Positions 20,640 to 29,694 of a DNA stretch of 29,694 nucleotides are shown here, in pieces. The translations under genes and the position numbers were made by a program. The notes under the pieces are model-generated. The model made no database searches and was not told the DNA's origin. It saw only the letters and a program-made list of their open reading frames with translations. Numbering within the stretch: the stretch's first letter is position 1; every line of letters starts with the position of its first letter. This DNA comes from Gnetum montanum (Eukaryota; Streptophyta; Gnetopsida; Gnetales; Gnetaceae), in assembly GCA_015680685.1 (NCBI GenBank), contig MNCI01003377.1:142512-172205 (forward strand). Direction: 5' to 3'.

Positions 20640-22080
20640 ATGTTATTGGTAAATGAAACCAACAAAGCAACCTAAAAAACCAACATGAATCCAACCTCCT
20701 AGGAATACTCTTAGTCTTTATAAATGTAGATGAGCTAATTTAAGACAAGATCAAGAGGAACAAATACAACCAAATCCTAATCCTTTTTCATCTCTTAAGA
20801 ATAACATTCTAACAAAAGAGATTTAGTAGAAAGGGAAAGGATACAATTTAAGGCTTTTACATCTTTTAATCCTCTATTTGATATTTTAGCCATTGTAATG
20901 CAAACTATGAGTCCAACTATAGTGGAAGGTTCTCAAAATCTAAGTTTTAACCAAATATTAAGTAATGTAACTACAATTGAAGGAACTACCCAACTTGTAA
21001 ATACCTTAAATTTGCAAACCCTAATTACATCAATAGCCTCTGTTTCTATACCAAGTCCTATTATGATTCCAACAATAACTACCACTTTTACAATTGGATC
21101 TCCTTCTCACCATACATCTCCTTCGCTTTCTTTTGGTTCAATTTCTTTTTCCTTTGGTAGTATAGGTTCTAATGTTCCAGTTGGAGAGGCCTACCAAGGA
21201 GAAAATCTTGGGGATTTATTAAATCAAAAGAAATGAATCATACCTTAAGGACCATTAGTTTTTCCACTAGGAAGAGATGTAGAGGTTAAATCATTCATAT
21301 ATTACCTATCTTTAGAGGAACAAATGATGAATATTTGGTTACTTACATAAGAGAATTTAAAATCACATTAGCAGTGCTAGAATCTCAAAGTGAGGATAGA
21401 GCTAAAATGATTGCTTTTAAATCAATCTTGAAAGATAAAATTTGATTGTTAGCTACAAACCCTTAGGACACAAATAAGTTCATGGGATGAATTCAAGGCT
21501 ATCTTTCTCCAAAGATTTCTCTCTAATGATAGGTTGTATTCATTAAGAAAGTAATTAATGGGCTTTATGAAACAAGAAGATGAGAATTATAAGAATACTT
21601 TTGATAGGTTTAAGGGGCTATGTTTGAAGAATTCCAACCATGGATTTCTAGCCCATTAACTTATTCAAATCTTTGTAGAAGACCTATTACCATATTGTAG
21701 GCAAAATTTTGACTTTTCATGTGGTGGAAATAGATTGAATGTAATCTTGGAAGAAGGTTGGAGAATCATAGATTTGTTAGTAGATTAGAATAAGAGATGG
21801 CTAAAACCCAACATCATCTAAGGCATGAACCAAAAAACTAAACAATTAAATAAAAAAGTGGATGAGTTGACATGATTAATAAAGAAACAATCTCATGTAG
21901 TGTAAAGTGAAGTATGTAGCCTTTATGGTAGCCCATAACATGATTGCACCACTTGTCTAGCCTTATCATATTATCATGAGAAAGTGCAAGAATTGGTGAA
22001 GGCTTTTCAACAATATAGAAGCCAACCAACAATCACTTTTCTACAAATATCACTTCTAAAGCATTAGTTGGTTGAGATAT
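20640..22080 (+). pseudogene. Athila-style Gag relic of element D
   Basis: This is the 5' part of the gag gene. An open N-terminal region runs from about 20811 to 21236 (RIQFKAFTSFNPLFDIL, then a Ser/Thr/Ile-rich stretch). After it come the capsid motifs in family order: FRGTNDEYLVTYIREF (21313), SSWDEFKAIFLQRFLSNDR (about 21475), ENYKNTFDRFKGLCLKN (21585), IQIFVEDLLPYC and a Gly-rich GGNRLN. A knuckle relic, VCSLYGSP*HDCTTC, lies near 21920, where a Cys has become Tyr and a stop has appeared. At least six stops and several frame changes break it. Element B interrupts it after the knuckle, and the reading continues at 28708. Confidence 0.75.
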
Positions 22081-22088
22081 TGTAGATG

Positions 22089-22110
22089 CGATGTCGTAGA
22101 TGCTACATCA
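22089..22110. promoter_or_regulatory. U3 dyad CGATGTCG-N6-CTACATCA
   Basis: Two inverted CGATRTCG-like sites with the same 14-bp step as the family A dyads. The second half is a decayed CGACATCG. Confidence 0.35.
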
Positions 22111-22261
22111 TGCCTGTGTTATAGCATCCTTGTCAATGCGTGTCTAGTAGTTGCTACATTGTAGATGCTACATTGCATCTGTGATGTCGTAGCTATGTTG
22201 ATGTGTACTTATTGATGAAATCTCGCTGTCACATTTGTGTCAACACAACGTCTACCTCCAC

Positions 22262-22270
22262 CTATAAAAA
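22262..22270 (+). promoter_or_regulatory. TATA box CTATAAAAA of left LTR B
   Basis: This is the single TATA box of this LTR, preceded by CTACCTCCAC. It is homologous to the last of seven boxes in the right LTR (27925-27933), since both are followed by about the same CATG..CTCC sequence. Confidence 0.55.
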
Positions 22271-23046
22271 CATGTACTCCTGATGCATATTGGACATATT
22301 TTGTTAATAGAATAGGTGAGCTATTGCAATTTTATTCTGTACTCTTAGAGAATAGTCAATGAGTACTCATAGTGTGGATTTGAGTTAGTTGTACAACATC
22401 TTATTCAAGTGGAAATATACCTAGACATATTCAATGAATTGTAAGACAATCAAGATTGATTCTTATTCATTGAAACACTTTGAATTAGATTAAATTTACT
22501 TCCCATGTAATTTATATTCCATGTACTTAGTTAATATTTAATTTTCATATACTTAGTTAATATTTACATTTTCATGCATGTTAATGAATTGGTGGAATAA
22601 GCATGACTAGATTCGAGTGTAAACACATATTCACTTGGTAATCCTAGTAGTGTTATTGCTTGGTTCGCCTAGTAGCATAATGCTTGGTAATTCCAATAGT
22701 GGATACATGAGTTCAGGGTGTGTACAACAAGCTGCGAATGAATACTCATCACCTATAGGGTAGTTCAGACTTTATCTTTCTATTGTTAATTAGATTAGAT
22801 AATTAATTTTTCTATTATCGTTAGGAGTAACATAAGGCCAAAATAACATCAATAATCATATGCCTCACTTTGGACTAAACCATATGTGAAAAAGATACCA
22901 CTAGTCCAAGTGGGAAGATAGCACACTACGATCCATGCTTAATGATTTAGATGCCAAACTAGTCTCATCCATAGAATTTGATCGGGTTTCATGTGAATGC
23001 TCGTAATTCATATTGTTGTGCATAGGGGGTACCTACCACTCATCAT

Positions 23047-23063
23047 TAACATCATTGCCATGG
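23047..23063 (+). other. Decayed primer-binding site of element B
   Basis: TAACATCATTGCCATGG aligns with TGGCGCCGTTGCCGGGG without gaps. Six of the seven differences are transitions, and the spacer from the LTR is one T, as in the family A element. More decayed than the other two sites. Confidence 0.7.
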
Positions 23064-23275
23064 ATGGTGCTAGTTATCTAGATTAGTTGTATCATAAATA
23101 ATCACTATTAAGGTGTTAATGATTTATCTTTTAGAAAATATTAATATTTTAAATTCACATGTTAAAACGATTTATTTTTCACATAGGACCAAGTATGATG
23201 AGAACACTCATAGGAGAAATGACAGGTTCTATACTAAAGAGAGCTAGACTGAACAACCTCAAGTAGGAGTTTCAT

Positions 23276-25638
23276 ATGCTCATTTCCACCCTTACTACAT
23301 GCAAGGACTATGTTCAATTGGTACAAACAATGCTAGAGGAGATGGAGAAAGGCCTAGGACCTCCTCCAAAATTAGAAGAGATAAATCAAGGGATCATGGG
23401 GAAAAATATAGGAGCCATGGCGATTCTCTCAGTTTCCCATCTTCCTCTTCCTCTTCAATGTCTAGTTCTAATGAAGATAAATGTAGGTATGGAGATAGAG
23501 CTTTGCTAAGGGGTTAAGATGAAAATAAAATTGAACCTAATGAAAAAATTAAAGACATCAAAATGAACATAGAAAAGACCATCACTATTAGACAAATAGA
23601 AATAGAGATGATCACCATGACATATTTGATGAAGATGAATCCTTGTTGGCTACTATGGGCCTAACATAGATTAGGGAGGTAATTCAAATACCCCAAAGGC
23701 TCTAAAGGGACAATCGCATCAAATGGCTTGATATGGACAACATTTATAAATTTAGGAAAGGCTATAATTCTAATCCACAACATTATTTACAAGCCTTCCA
23801 TGGTGCTTGCACCTTGCAAAACATTGAACACAATTGGCAAAAGCTTAAGTTGTTTCCTAGGATGCTAGTAGATGAAGCTAAAAGTTGGTATAGATCATTG
23901 GAACCAGATTTAATTCATTGGTGGTTCACAATGCTATAAATATTCAACAAAACATACCAAATCTATGTGAGAGTATCCAACCTAAGAAAATAAATCCAAG
24001 GGTGGAAGCAAGAAAATCATGAATCCTTGGATGTGGCCTTGTATAGATACTATTCTCTACTACATAGATGTCTAGGCCATGATTTCTCTCAAAAAGAGAA
24101 ACTTTTCTATGTGATAGATCGGATTTGTAATCAAACAAGGGAGACCCTTGGGATTTATATCCAAGGTTAGTTATACAAATTGAAATTCCATCAAATGCAA
24201 AGGCTAATCAAGTAGGTGGTAAAAGAAGGAGTGCTATGTAAACAAGTGAATGTAGAGGAATATAACTGGGACCTAACTCTTTAAAAGAAGAGGGTACATA
24301 TCTATGATTAGGAAAAAGAGGCAACTCTCAATGAGGTGATTTCACAACAAACCTTGCTAGTACAAGTGTCTATTAATAAGCTTGAAGCAAGGATAGATAA
24401 GATGTGGGAGTTGATGAACGATAAAGTTACAACTTACATGAAAACCATAGAGGAGAGAGTAATGTAAAATGAATCAAGTGATCAAAACAAGAGGAGGAAA
24501 AAGAACCAAGAAATAGGTAGGAACACTTATTAGTAAAAATGGAAAATGACTATAAAAGAAGAGGCTATAGAATCAACCATAGAATAGGATGATGGATGTG
24601 ACATATACCTATATGATAATCTAAAAGGCTATTGCCTAGTCATGTTACATCTATATGGGTATTTGGATTTTTCTTTAAATCCCAAGCTTGTATAAAAGTA
24701 AATACTTATTAAATTACCTTACTCACAAGATAATTATCAATGGTCCTACAACTAACCATGCTATCCTAGTGGGGCTTCTTATTAGCCTTAAAACTACTAT
24801 CAAATGTAGTGGCAAAACCCATAGTCATGGAAGAGGCCATCATTAAACCAACGCTATCCTTACTACTTGCTAGACCAATATGGATATTATGTTCAACAAC
24901 CTATTTTCCTAATTCATTATACTTCCTCTACCTCAAATCACTATTACCACTGTCTCGAATATCAACTCGTAACATCTTCTAAAGGATCACCACCTCACAC
25001 CTCTCATCCTTCATCACATTCTTAATATTCTCATACTTCCCTTCACCACATTTTAGAACCAACAACATAGGAATATTCGACATCACAACTTCAAGGAAAG
25101 AATGTCACTTGTGCTGTGAACATACATGAAAATAACAATGCTAGTAGATCTTAACAAAAGTCTTAGAAATGTCCTTTCTCTAGGATGGTTTCCTCACATG
25201 GGCACAAAACTCATAGACCTACTAACTTATCAAAACTAGCACAAGGCCAATTTGGTGCAACACCCTTCCTCTCCAGAATAATGTCTCCTAATCATATGTA
25301 AAATCCCACAATCATCACCACTCCAACACAAGACATAAAAGATAAACTTATCCTTGTGGAGAGATGGAAAAATCCATGCATCAATAATAATAATGGATGC
25401 AATTGTGAACCAAAAGTTCAAAATGTTAACACAACCCCTATACCAACCCACAACAAAGTTAAGGAATAGGTGTGTGAGTAACAACAAGTCTATGTAGTAG
25501 CCACTAAATCAAAGGATACCCAGTGGCTTACAAATGCAAGTACAAAACCATTTAAAAGATGCATGGAACTAACAAATCCACTTATTAGCTCTTGTCCCAC
25601 CTTTACTCTTAGTTGTGGGGAAGATGCCCCATCCTAAA
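23276..25638 (+). pseudogene. Gag relic of element B, protease core missing
   Basis: Parts in order: an Arg/Ser-rich N-terminal region (SRDHGEKYRSHGDSLSFPSS, 23390-23460), the capsid core 23650-24170 (RKGYNSNPQHYLQAFHGAC, KLKLFPRMLVDEAKSWYRSL), a coiled region near 24400, a destroyed zinc knuckle (GCDIYLYDNLKGYC near 24600, with Cys and His replaced), the linker (YGYYVQQPI near 24876) and a C-terminal tail (CMELTNPL near 25570, stop TAA 25636). The same order occurs on the minus strand at 8180-11010. From YGYY to CMEL it is about 350 bp shorter than the family A element, and no D-S/T-G loop is found, so the protease core appears deleted. Multiple stops and frame changes make it non-functional. 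Confidence 0.8.
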
Positions 25639-25815
25639 TCAAGAATTAATTAGTGTTTTTCACCTTTTTTGTTTTATAATTTTTTATGATTTTTATATTT
25701 CTTCCACAATTTTTGGATTCCTCATATGTTTTCCATTTCTTAATATTTTCTCTTCTCTTGAGTCATTTTCTTTATTTTTTATGAATGTCTTTTATGTTTT
25801 TGTTAATAATATTGC
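25639..25815 (+). other. T-rich tract after gag
   Basis: A run rich in T with scattered A/C (TTTTTTGTTTTATAATTTTTTATG) follows the gag stop. A similar T-rich tract lies at the same place in the family A element (minus strand, about 8040-8160). It may be a cis element of the RNA or a slippage-prone spacer. Confidence 0.5.
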
Positions 25816-27698
25816 TAGTCTGATGTAGAAGTTAATGCTATGTGTTAGGTTTTTATTCTATGCTATCAAGATGATTGGGTAAATAATTGTGTAGAGTAGT
25901 GATTCCACATCATCCATCCCTCTAGTTCTTTGAATAAAATTTCTTTGTCATGAAAACAATTTGATTCTTATTTTATGAAACTAAAATTAATGAATGATCA
26001 TTGTATCTTGTAGAAAGAGGGAATGACCAAGTGGGAATGGCAAAGGATGTCACCTCAAGGAGATTTATTTGGTTCTCTTATTGACTTTCTTCATGTGGTT
26101 TATGACTCCTTGTAGAACGTATCATCACTCCTATTGTCAACCAATAAATAGGAAGCTATGTATTTGCATGGTGTGATTCCCATTGAAAAAAAAACACAAA
26201 AAAATAATGGGAATCCAAAGTACATTCCTTAGACATAATAATGGGCTACAAGCACTAATTATGGAGCTAGAAAAACATGTTACCCATGCCTGAAGGCACC
26301 CCTCTAACTAGGACCCTTCCTTTCTTCTCTTTTGGAGTGAGGATCATTCTTTGTGATGGTTGTGGAATCATGATGGTTTGCAGGAACGGAGACATCACTG
26401 TGAGGTCATTGTTAGTGGTATGAACTTGGTCTAAAACTTGGATGGATAGGTATGAAAATAATTTACATCACATTTGACACAAGAACCTATTGTAGACATG
26501 GTAAAGCATCTTGCATCCCAATCTTTTCAATCCCTTCTCATTCCATTATTCACCTTACTATTGTGTGTAATTATGCACCTTTTGGTTTTGTGTACTATAG
26601 TGCAACATCCTAGCCAAGTTAGTTGTGTGTTTTTTGAAATAAATCATGGTCTACATTTAACTTCTTAGGTGCCCACAGAAATTTATAAAAGTGGTTATGC
26701 AATGGAATTATGGTAGGAGGTTGCTTTGGGAAGGATCCACTTGCATAACTTTTTTTGGTCATGGCTTTGAACTAACCTTCACATCATCTAGAACATCATT
26801 GATGGTTTCTTTGAATTTATGCATGCTTGTAGGACTACTCATAAATTTTAATTAATTTTTCCCTTCTTTTCTATCTCAATATCCTTCAACTTCCAAAAAA
26901 TTTTGTCGCCATCTTTTGCATTGGAACTTTGGTTTTAATTTTTTGAAAACTTGTGCACTTTTGGATTTACACTGATTTGTCATGGGGGCTAGGGATGTCT
27001 GCTTTAAAATTTTTTGAAATTTTTATAATTTTTTCTAACATCCTATTTTCAAACATCATGGTAACTAATAGTAATTGACCAAAATAAGGTGAATAGCTTG
27101 ATGATTTTAGTTATCTCATACCCTTGGGCATATTACATTGTCATTAGCTTGTGCTTAACCTCAAACTAAGAGATTCAAAAAAGGTCTATTATTATGGAAA
27201 ATTTATCAAAACTAATGTTGATCCTTTGGTAACTACAAGTAATGCTAAAAGGGATGCCTAAGGAAGAAAGTCTTTTTCCAGGCATAAAAATGAAGCCAAG
27301 AGAGGGACAACAGAGGATATGCCCATGGATAGATTGTAACACATATAGGATAATGACTCAAACATCACATAATTGCTTGATCCATGGGATGGTGAGAAGA
27401 AATTTTAGTTCATCCTTTAAGAATGTTCTACATAACTAGAGAAGCATCAACATAACAATCAAGGTTGAAATTTTGCCATTATTAGTGGTAATAAGAAGAA
27501 TCATCTTTAGCAAAATTTTGAAGAGCTTTGCAAATTTTGTAATCTTCAATGTTTGTCTAGTCATTTTGTTATTTTGTAATACATCCACTAGAATATAATT
27601 TTGTAATATGGTCCTCAAAGTTAGTTAGTAGTTAGCATATATTAATAATCCCATACTTTCACAATTATTTGTAAAGGAAGCTTGATCGTATCCTATTA
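25816..27698 (+). other. 3' non-coding domain of element B
   Basis: About 1.9 kb without a credible gene. The longest frame (26474-26668, 64 codons, hydrophobic) matches the family A sequence only as DNA, and the reading is not preserved there. The segment is collinear with 6346-8040 on the minus strand, with matches near 25830-25930, 25990-26090, 26490-26680, 26690-26760 and 26975-27030. Confidence 0.55.
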
Positions 27699-27733
27699 AC
27701 TTAAGGATGAAGTTTTAGTTAGTCATGGGGGTA
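27699..27733 (+). other. Polypurine tract and pol-tail remnant of element B
   Basis: CTTAAGGATGAAGTTTTA followed by CATGGGGGTA directly against the right LTR. The purine tract is identical to the family A one, and the preceding stretch is a decayed CTCGAGGATGAGTTTTC. Confidence 0.75.
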
Positions 27734-28707
27734 TGCTACATCACATCTATGATGTTTTAGCTCCACCTATAAATATGTGTGCTTCCACCTATAAATATGA
27801 GTGTCTACCTCTACCCATAAATATGCGATGTCATAGCTCCACCTATAAATGTGCGATGTTGTAGCTTTGCCTATAAATATGTGATGTTGTAGCTCTACCT
27901 ATAAATATGAGTGTTTACCTTTGCCTATAAATATGCATGCTCCTATTGTGTATTGGGCATCTTTTGTTAATAGAGTAGTTGAACCCTTGCAATTTTTATC
28001 TTGTAGTCTTAGAGAACAGCCAGTGAGTGCTTGTAGTATGGATTTGAGTTAGTTGTATGATGTCTTATTTGAGTGGAAATGTACCTAGATACATTCCATG
28101 AACAACAATAAGATCAAGATTGATTCTTATTCATTGTAGCACTTTGACTTAGACTAAATTTACTTCCCATGCAATTTATATTCCATGTACTTAGTTAATA
28201 TTTACTTTTCATGTACTTAGTTAATATTTATGTTTTCATGCATATTAATGAATTGGTGGAATTAGGGAAACTAGTTTTGAACATAAACATGTATTTGCTT
28301 AGTAATCTTAGTAGCCTTATTGCTTGGTTTTTCTAGTAGCATAACATTTGGTAATCCTAGTAGTGGATACATGAGTTTAGGACATGTACAACAAGCTTGG
28401 AACGGATACTCATCACCTGTAGGCTAGTTTAAAATTTATCTTTCTATTGTTATAGATTAAATAATTGATTTAACTATTATCGTTAGGAGTAGCATAAGGC
28501 CGAAGCAACATCAACAATCATATGCCTCACTTTGGACTAAATCATATATGACAAAGCTACCACTAGTTCAAGTGGGAAGATAGTGAATTGCAATCTATGC
28601 TTAACAATCTAGATGCCAAACTAGTCCCATCCACGGAATTCCATCAGGTTGTACATGAATGCTCATAATTCATATGGTTGGATGTAGGGGGTACCCATCA
28701 CTCATCA
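27734..28707 (+). repeat. Right (3') LTR of element B
   Basis: It starts TGCTACATC against the purine tract and ends CACTCATCA at 28707. It matches the left LTR over most of its length with numerous differences, so B is older than the complete family A element. Its U3 carries a TATA-box minisatellite absent from the left copy. Conserved inner landmarks include CATATGCCTCACTTTGGAC and CTTAGTTAATATTTA, the latter tandem in both LTRs. Confidence 0.85.
27767..27948 (+). repeat. Seven-copy TATA-box minisatellite in LTR
   Basis: CTATAAATA-type boxes start at 27767, 27789, 27815, 27843, 27871, 27899 and 27925, spaced 22, 26, 28, 28, 28 and 26 bp. The central units read CTATAAATRTGYGATGTYRTAGCTC, joining a TATA box to a CGATGTCG-like site. 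The left LTR has one box only. Confidence 0.85.
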
Positions 28708-29460
28708 ACCATCTTCTCAACAATAATATCCTTAAAATAACTTTACACCATTTAAGAATCCAACTAATGAACATTTGGATAAACTCACCTAAATTCTTCC
28801 TTCCTTCATTGAAGAAAGTATGCAATTCATGAATGAAATAAGGAGAAGATTTCAAGACCTTACCAAGAATGAATCACCTTCTCAGGTTGATCCAAATCCT
28901 ATGTTTAAAAGAAGGGGTAAGGAAAAATTACATTTCATCACTGCTAGAAGTGGAAAAACCATTGAGCCTAAACCCTAAAAGAAGATTAGATTTCAAGAAG
29001 TTGAGACATAATAAGAAGTTTATCCATAAGAATTAAATTAGGAGTTTAAAAATCAATCAAGTAGGGAAAGAGAACAACCATTACCCTCTTCTTCTTTGTC
29101 TAGAAAAATAAATTACCTCCTTTTCCTAAATTATTACAAGAGGACTTTACAACTAAAGCTCATATAGAAAAAATATTTAGTGAATTATATTTACATATTT
29201 CTTGAGAATAAGTGGTAAAGGACACATTGCTTTATGCTAAGTACTTAAGGAAACTATGCACTAATAGAAGAAAAGAAAATATTTCTAAGAAAGTCTATTT
29301 AGTTAATAATCTTTCTCAACTTATAAAAATTCATGAGGTATCAAAATACCAAGGCCCAGGGATTCCTATAATTTTAATTAAAATAAATGGATAGATTATT
29401 AAGAATGTCCTATTGGATTTAGGAGCTAGTATCAATATCATACCACTTGAAATGGCTAGG
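28708..29460 (+). pseudogene. Element D gag end and protease start
   Basis: This continues the D coding relic after element B. Recognisable in order: FIEESMQFMNEIRRRFQDL (from 28806), FITARSGKTIEPKP (from 28939; compare the ITLRSGK motif of Athila Gag-Pol), a Pro/Ser-rich part, YAKYLRKLCTNRRKE (from 29233), and the protease entry YQGPGIPIILIKING followed by the active-site segment VLLDLGASINIIP (D-L-G codons at 29416-29424). The catalytic Asp-x-Gly is kept, unlike in the family A protease. Stops occur near 28976, 29010 and at 29392. The protease is truncated just after the active site by the LTR at 29461. Confidence 0.8.
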
Positions 29461-29486
29461 TGATGAGACGCGACCTGCATGTGCCA

Positions 29487-29508
29487 CGATATCGCGTACG
29501 CGATATCG
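29487..29508. promoter_or_regulatory. Perfect 22-bp U3 palindrome (GATATCG dyad)
   Basis: Two CGATATCG sites joined by CGTACG form a perfect 22-bp inverted repeat about 26 bp into the LTR. Older copies at 6273 and 12423 keep the spacing with transitions. Confidence 0.6.
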
Positions 29509-29524
29509 CGGTCCACCGCCATAT

Positions 29525-29534
29525 CTATAAATAA
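29525..29534 (+). promoter_or_regulatory. LTR TATA box CTATAAATAA
   Basis: It lies 17 bp after the palindrome and is identical to the boxes in both LTRs of the complete element. Probable core promoter. Confidence 0.72.
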
Positions 29535-29694
29535 GAGGCGGCACTCCGTTCATTTCCCAATCCTGGCTAGAAGTAGCAAAGCTCTGGCAGATTGATCACT
29601 CCAGAGTTAGAATTTTTCCCATGTGCCCGCAGTAGGAGTCCTAGAGTGAACGGCTCTTTATTCGAGCAGCTTGTAACCTGAACCCAAGTTGTGT

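Larger units (their letters stand above)
22081..23045 (+). repeat. Left (5') LTR of element B
   Basis: It ends CACTCATCA one base before the primer site and matches 27734-28707 from about 22240 on (for example GTGGATTTGAGTTAGTTGTA against ATGGATTTGAGTTAGTTGTA). The start at TGTAGATGCG is inferred from equal LTR length (965 against 974 bp). The U3 start differs from the right LTR: here it has repeated TGCTACAT (22101, 22152, 22166) and a single TATA box, where the right copy has a TATA array. Confidence 0.75.
22081..28707 (+). mobile_element. Non-autonomous gag element B, nested in D
   Basis: A plus-strand element of about 6.6 kb: left LTR, decayed primer site (23047-23063), gag relic, T-rich tract, shared 3' non-coding domain, purine tract (27724-27733), right LTR. 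No reverse transcriptase, RNase H or integrase is seen, and the protease core found in the family A element is missing. Related to the family A element through Gag, the 3' domain and the LTR terminus (GGGGGTACC...CACTCATCA). It splits element D between gag and protease. No target duplication was found: ACCAT follows the right LTR and GATAT precedes the proposed left end, so the left boundary is uncertain. Confidence 0.82.
19447..29460 (+). mobile_element. Athila-like element D, interrupted and incomplete
   Basis: On the plus strand there is a 5' LTR ending TGGGTCATCA at 20280, a primer-binding site at 20284, an Athila-style gag relic to about 22080, and then element B (22081-28707) inserted inside. 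The D sequence resumes at 28708 with the gag end and the protease start. It is cut again at 29460 by a family A LTR. Reverse transcriptase, integrase and the 3' LTR, if present, would lie beyond the window. Many stops show an old, inactive copy. The left boundary is an estimate based on a TGAT start matching the ATCA end. Confidence 0.75.
29461..29694 (+). repeat. Young family A LTR, cut by window end
   Basis: It begins TGATGAGACGCG inside the element D protease and follows the family A LTR to the window end. Rich in intact CpG sites. It carries the best-preserved U3 dyad (29487-29508) and TATA box (29525-29534). CTAGG at 29456-29460 would be the left target duplication. It may be the 5' LTR of a further family A element or a solo LTR. 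Confidence 0.9.

Noticed and set aside
22076-22080. GATAT as the left target duplication of element B
   Set aside because: The right flank of B is ACCAT, which does not match. The left boundary remains uncertain and no duplication is claimed.
25613-25828. 71-codon hydrophobic frame that could pass for a membrane protein
   Set aside because: It comes from the T-rich tract after gag, which also occurs in the family A element without a frame.
27767-27948. Regularly spaced repeats resembling a CRISPR array
   Set aside because: Unit and spacer are both repeated, the period is 22-28 bp, the array lies in an LTR and the setting is a plant genome. It is a TATA-box minisatellite.

Overview
The window looks like nuclear DNA of a large, repeat-rich plant genome. 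It is AT-rich, and I recognise no intact host gene, tRNA, rRNA or bacterial-type feature. What it does contain is layered LTR retrotransposons of the plant Ty3/gypsy type. Their primer-binding sites are derived from TGGCGCCGTTGCCGGGG, the complement of the plant tRNA-Asp 3' end. Their Gag and aspartic-protease fragments are of Athila/Tat-like style, and their purine tracts sit beside TG...CA LTRs. The species cannot be named from the sequence.

Layout, left to right. (1) 1-784: an LTR of 'family A' in + orientation, cut by the window edge, with a 105-bp internal duplication. (2) 785-5538: old AT-rich sequence with one weak exon-like stretch at its left edge. (3) 5539-12476: a complete family A element on the minus strand (6,928 bp, 5544-12471) with matching LTRs, a perfect 5-bp target duplication GTATT, a primer-binding site, a purine tract, a decayed gag and a decayed protease. 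It shows no reverse transcriptase, RNase H or integrase. (4) 12477-16722: old AT-rich sequence with at most a doubtful LTR. (5) 16723-17575: a diverged minus-strand 3' LTR related to family A, followed by about 1.9 kb of its interior (17576-19446) with a degenerate helix-rich coding relic. (6) 19447-29460: an Athila-like element D on the plus strand (LTR, primer site, gag, protease start). (7) 22081-28707: a family B element on the plus strand, inserted inside D and splitting D's gag from D's protease. (8) 29461 to the window end: a fresh-looking family A LTR inserted in D's protease just past the active site.

How the parts relate. The family A element and element B are related. They share the N-terminal Arg/His/Ser-rich part of Gag, the Gag core, the proline-rich linker, the post-protease tail, a T-rich tract and about 1.7-1.9 kb of 3' sequence without a convincing reading frame. 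Both lack the pol core, so both are best read as non-autonomous gag-carrying elements that would need replication enzymes from another element. B has also lost the protease core. The LTRs of both families carry a CGATRTCG-type dyad near the U3 start with a 14-bp repeat step, and B's right LTR has expanded a TATA-box unit into a seven-copy minisatellite.

Every coding region is broken by stops and frameshifts. Where an ancestral state can be inferred, many changes are C-to-T or G-to-A transitions, as expected from long-term cytosine methylation. Relative age by CpG content and nesting: element C and the flanks are oldest, then D, then B inside D, then the complete family A element, with the two edge LTRs (1-784 and 29461-29694) youngest.
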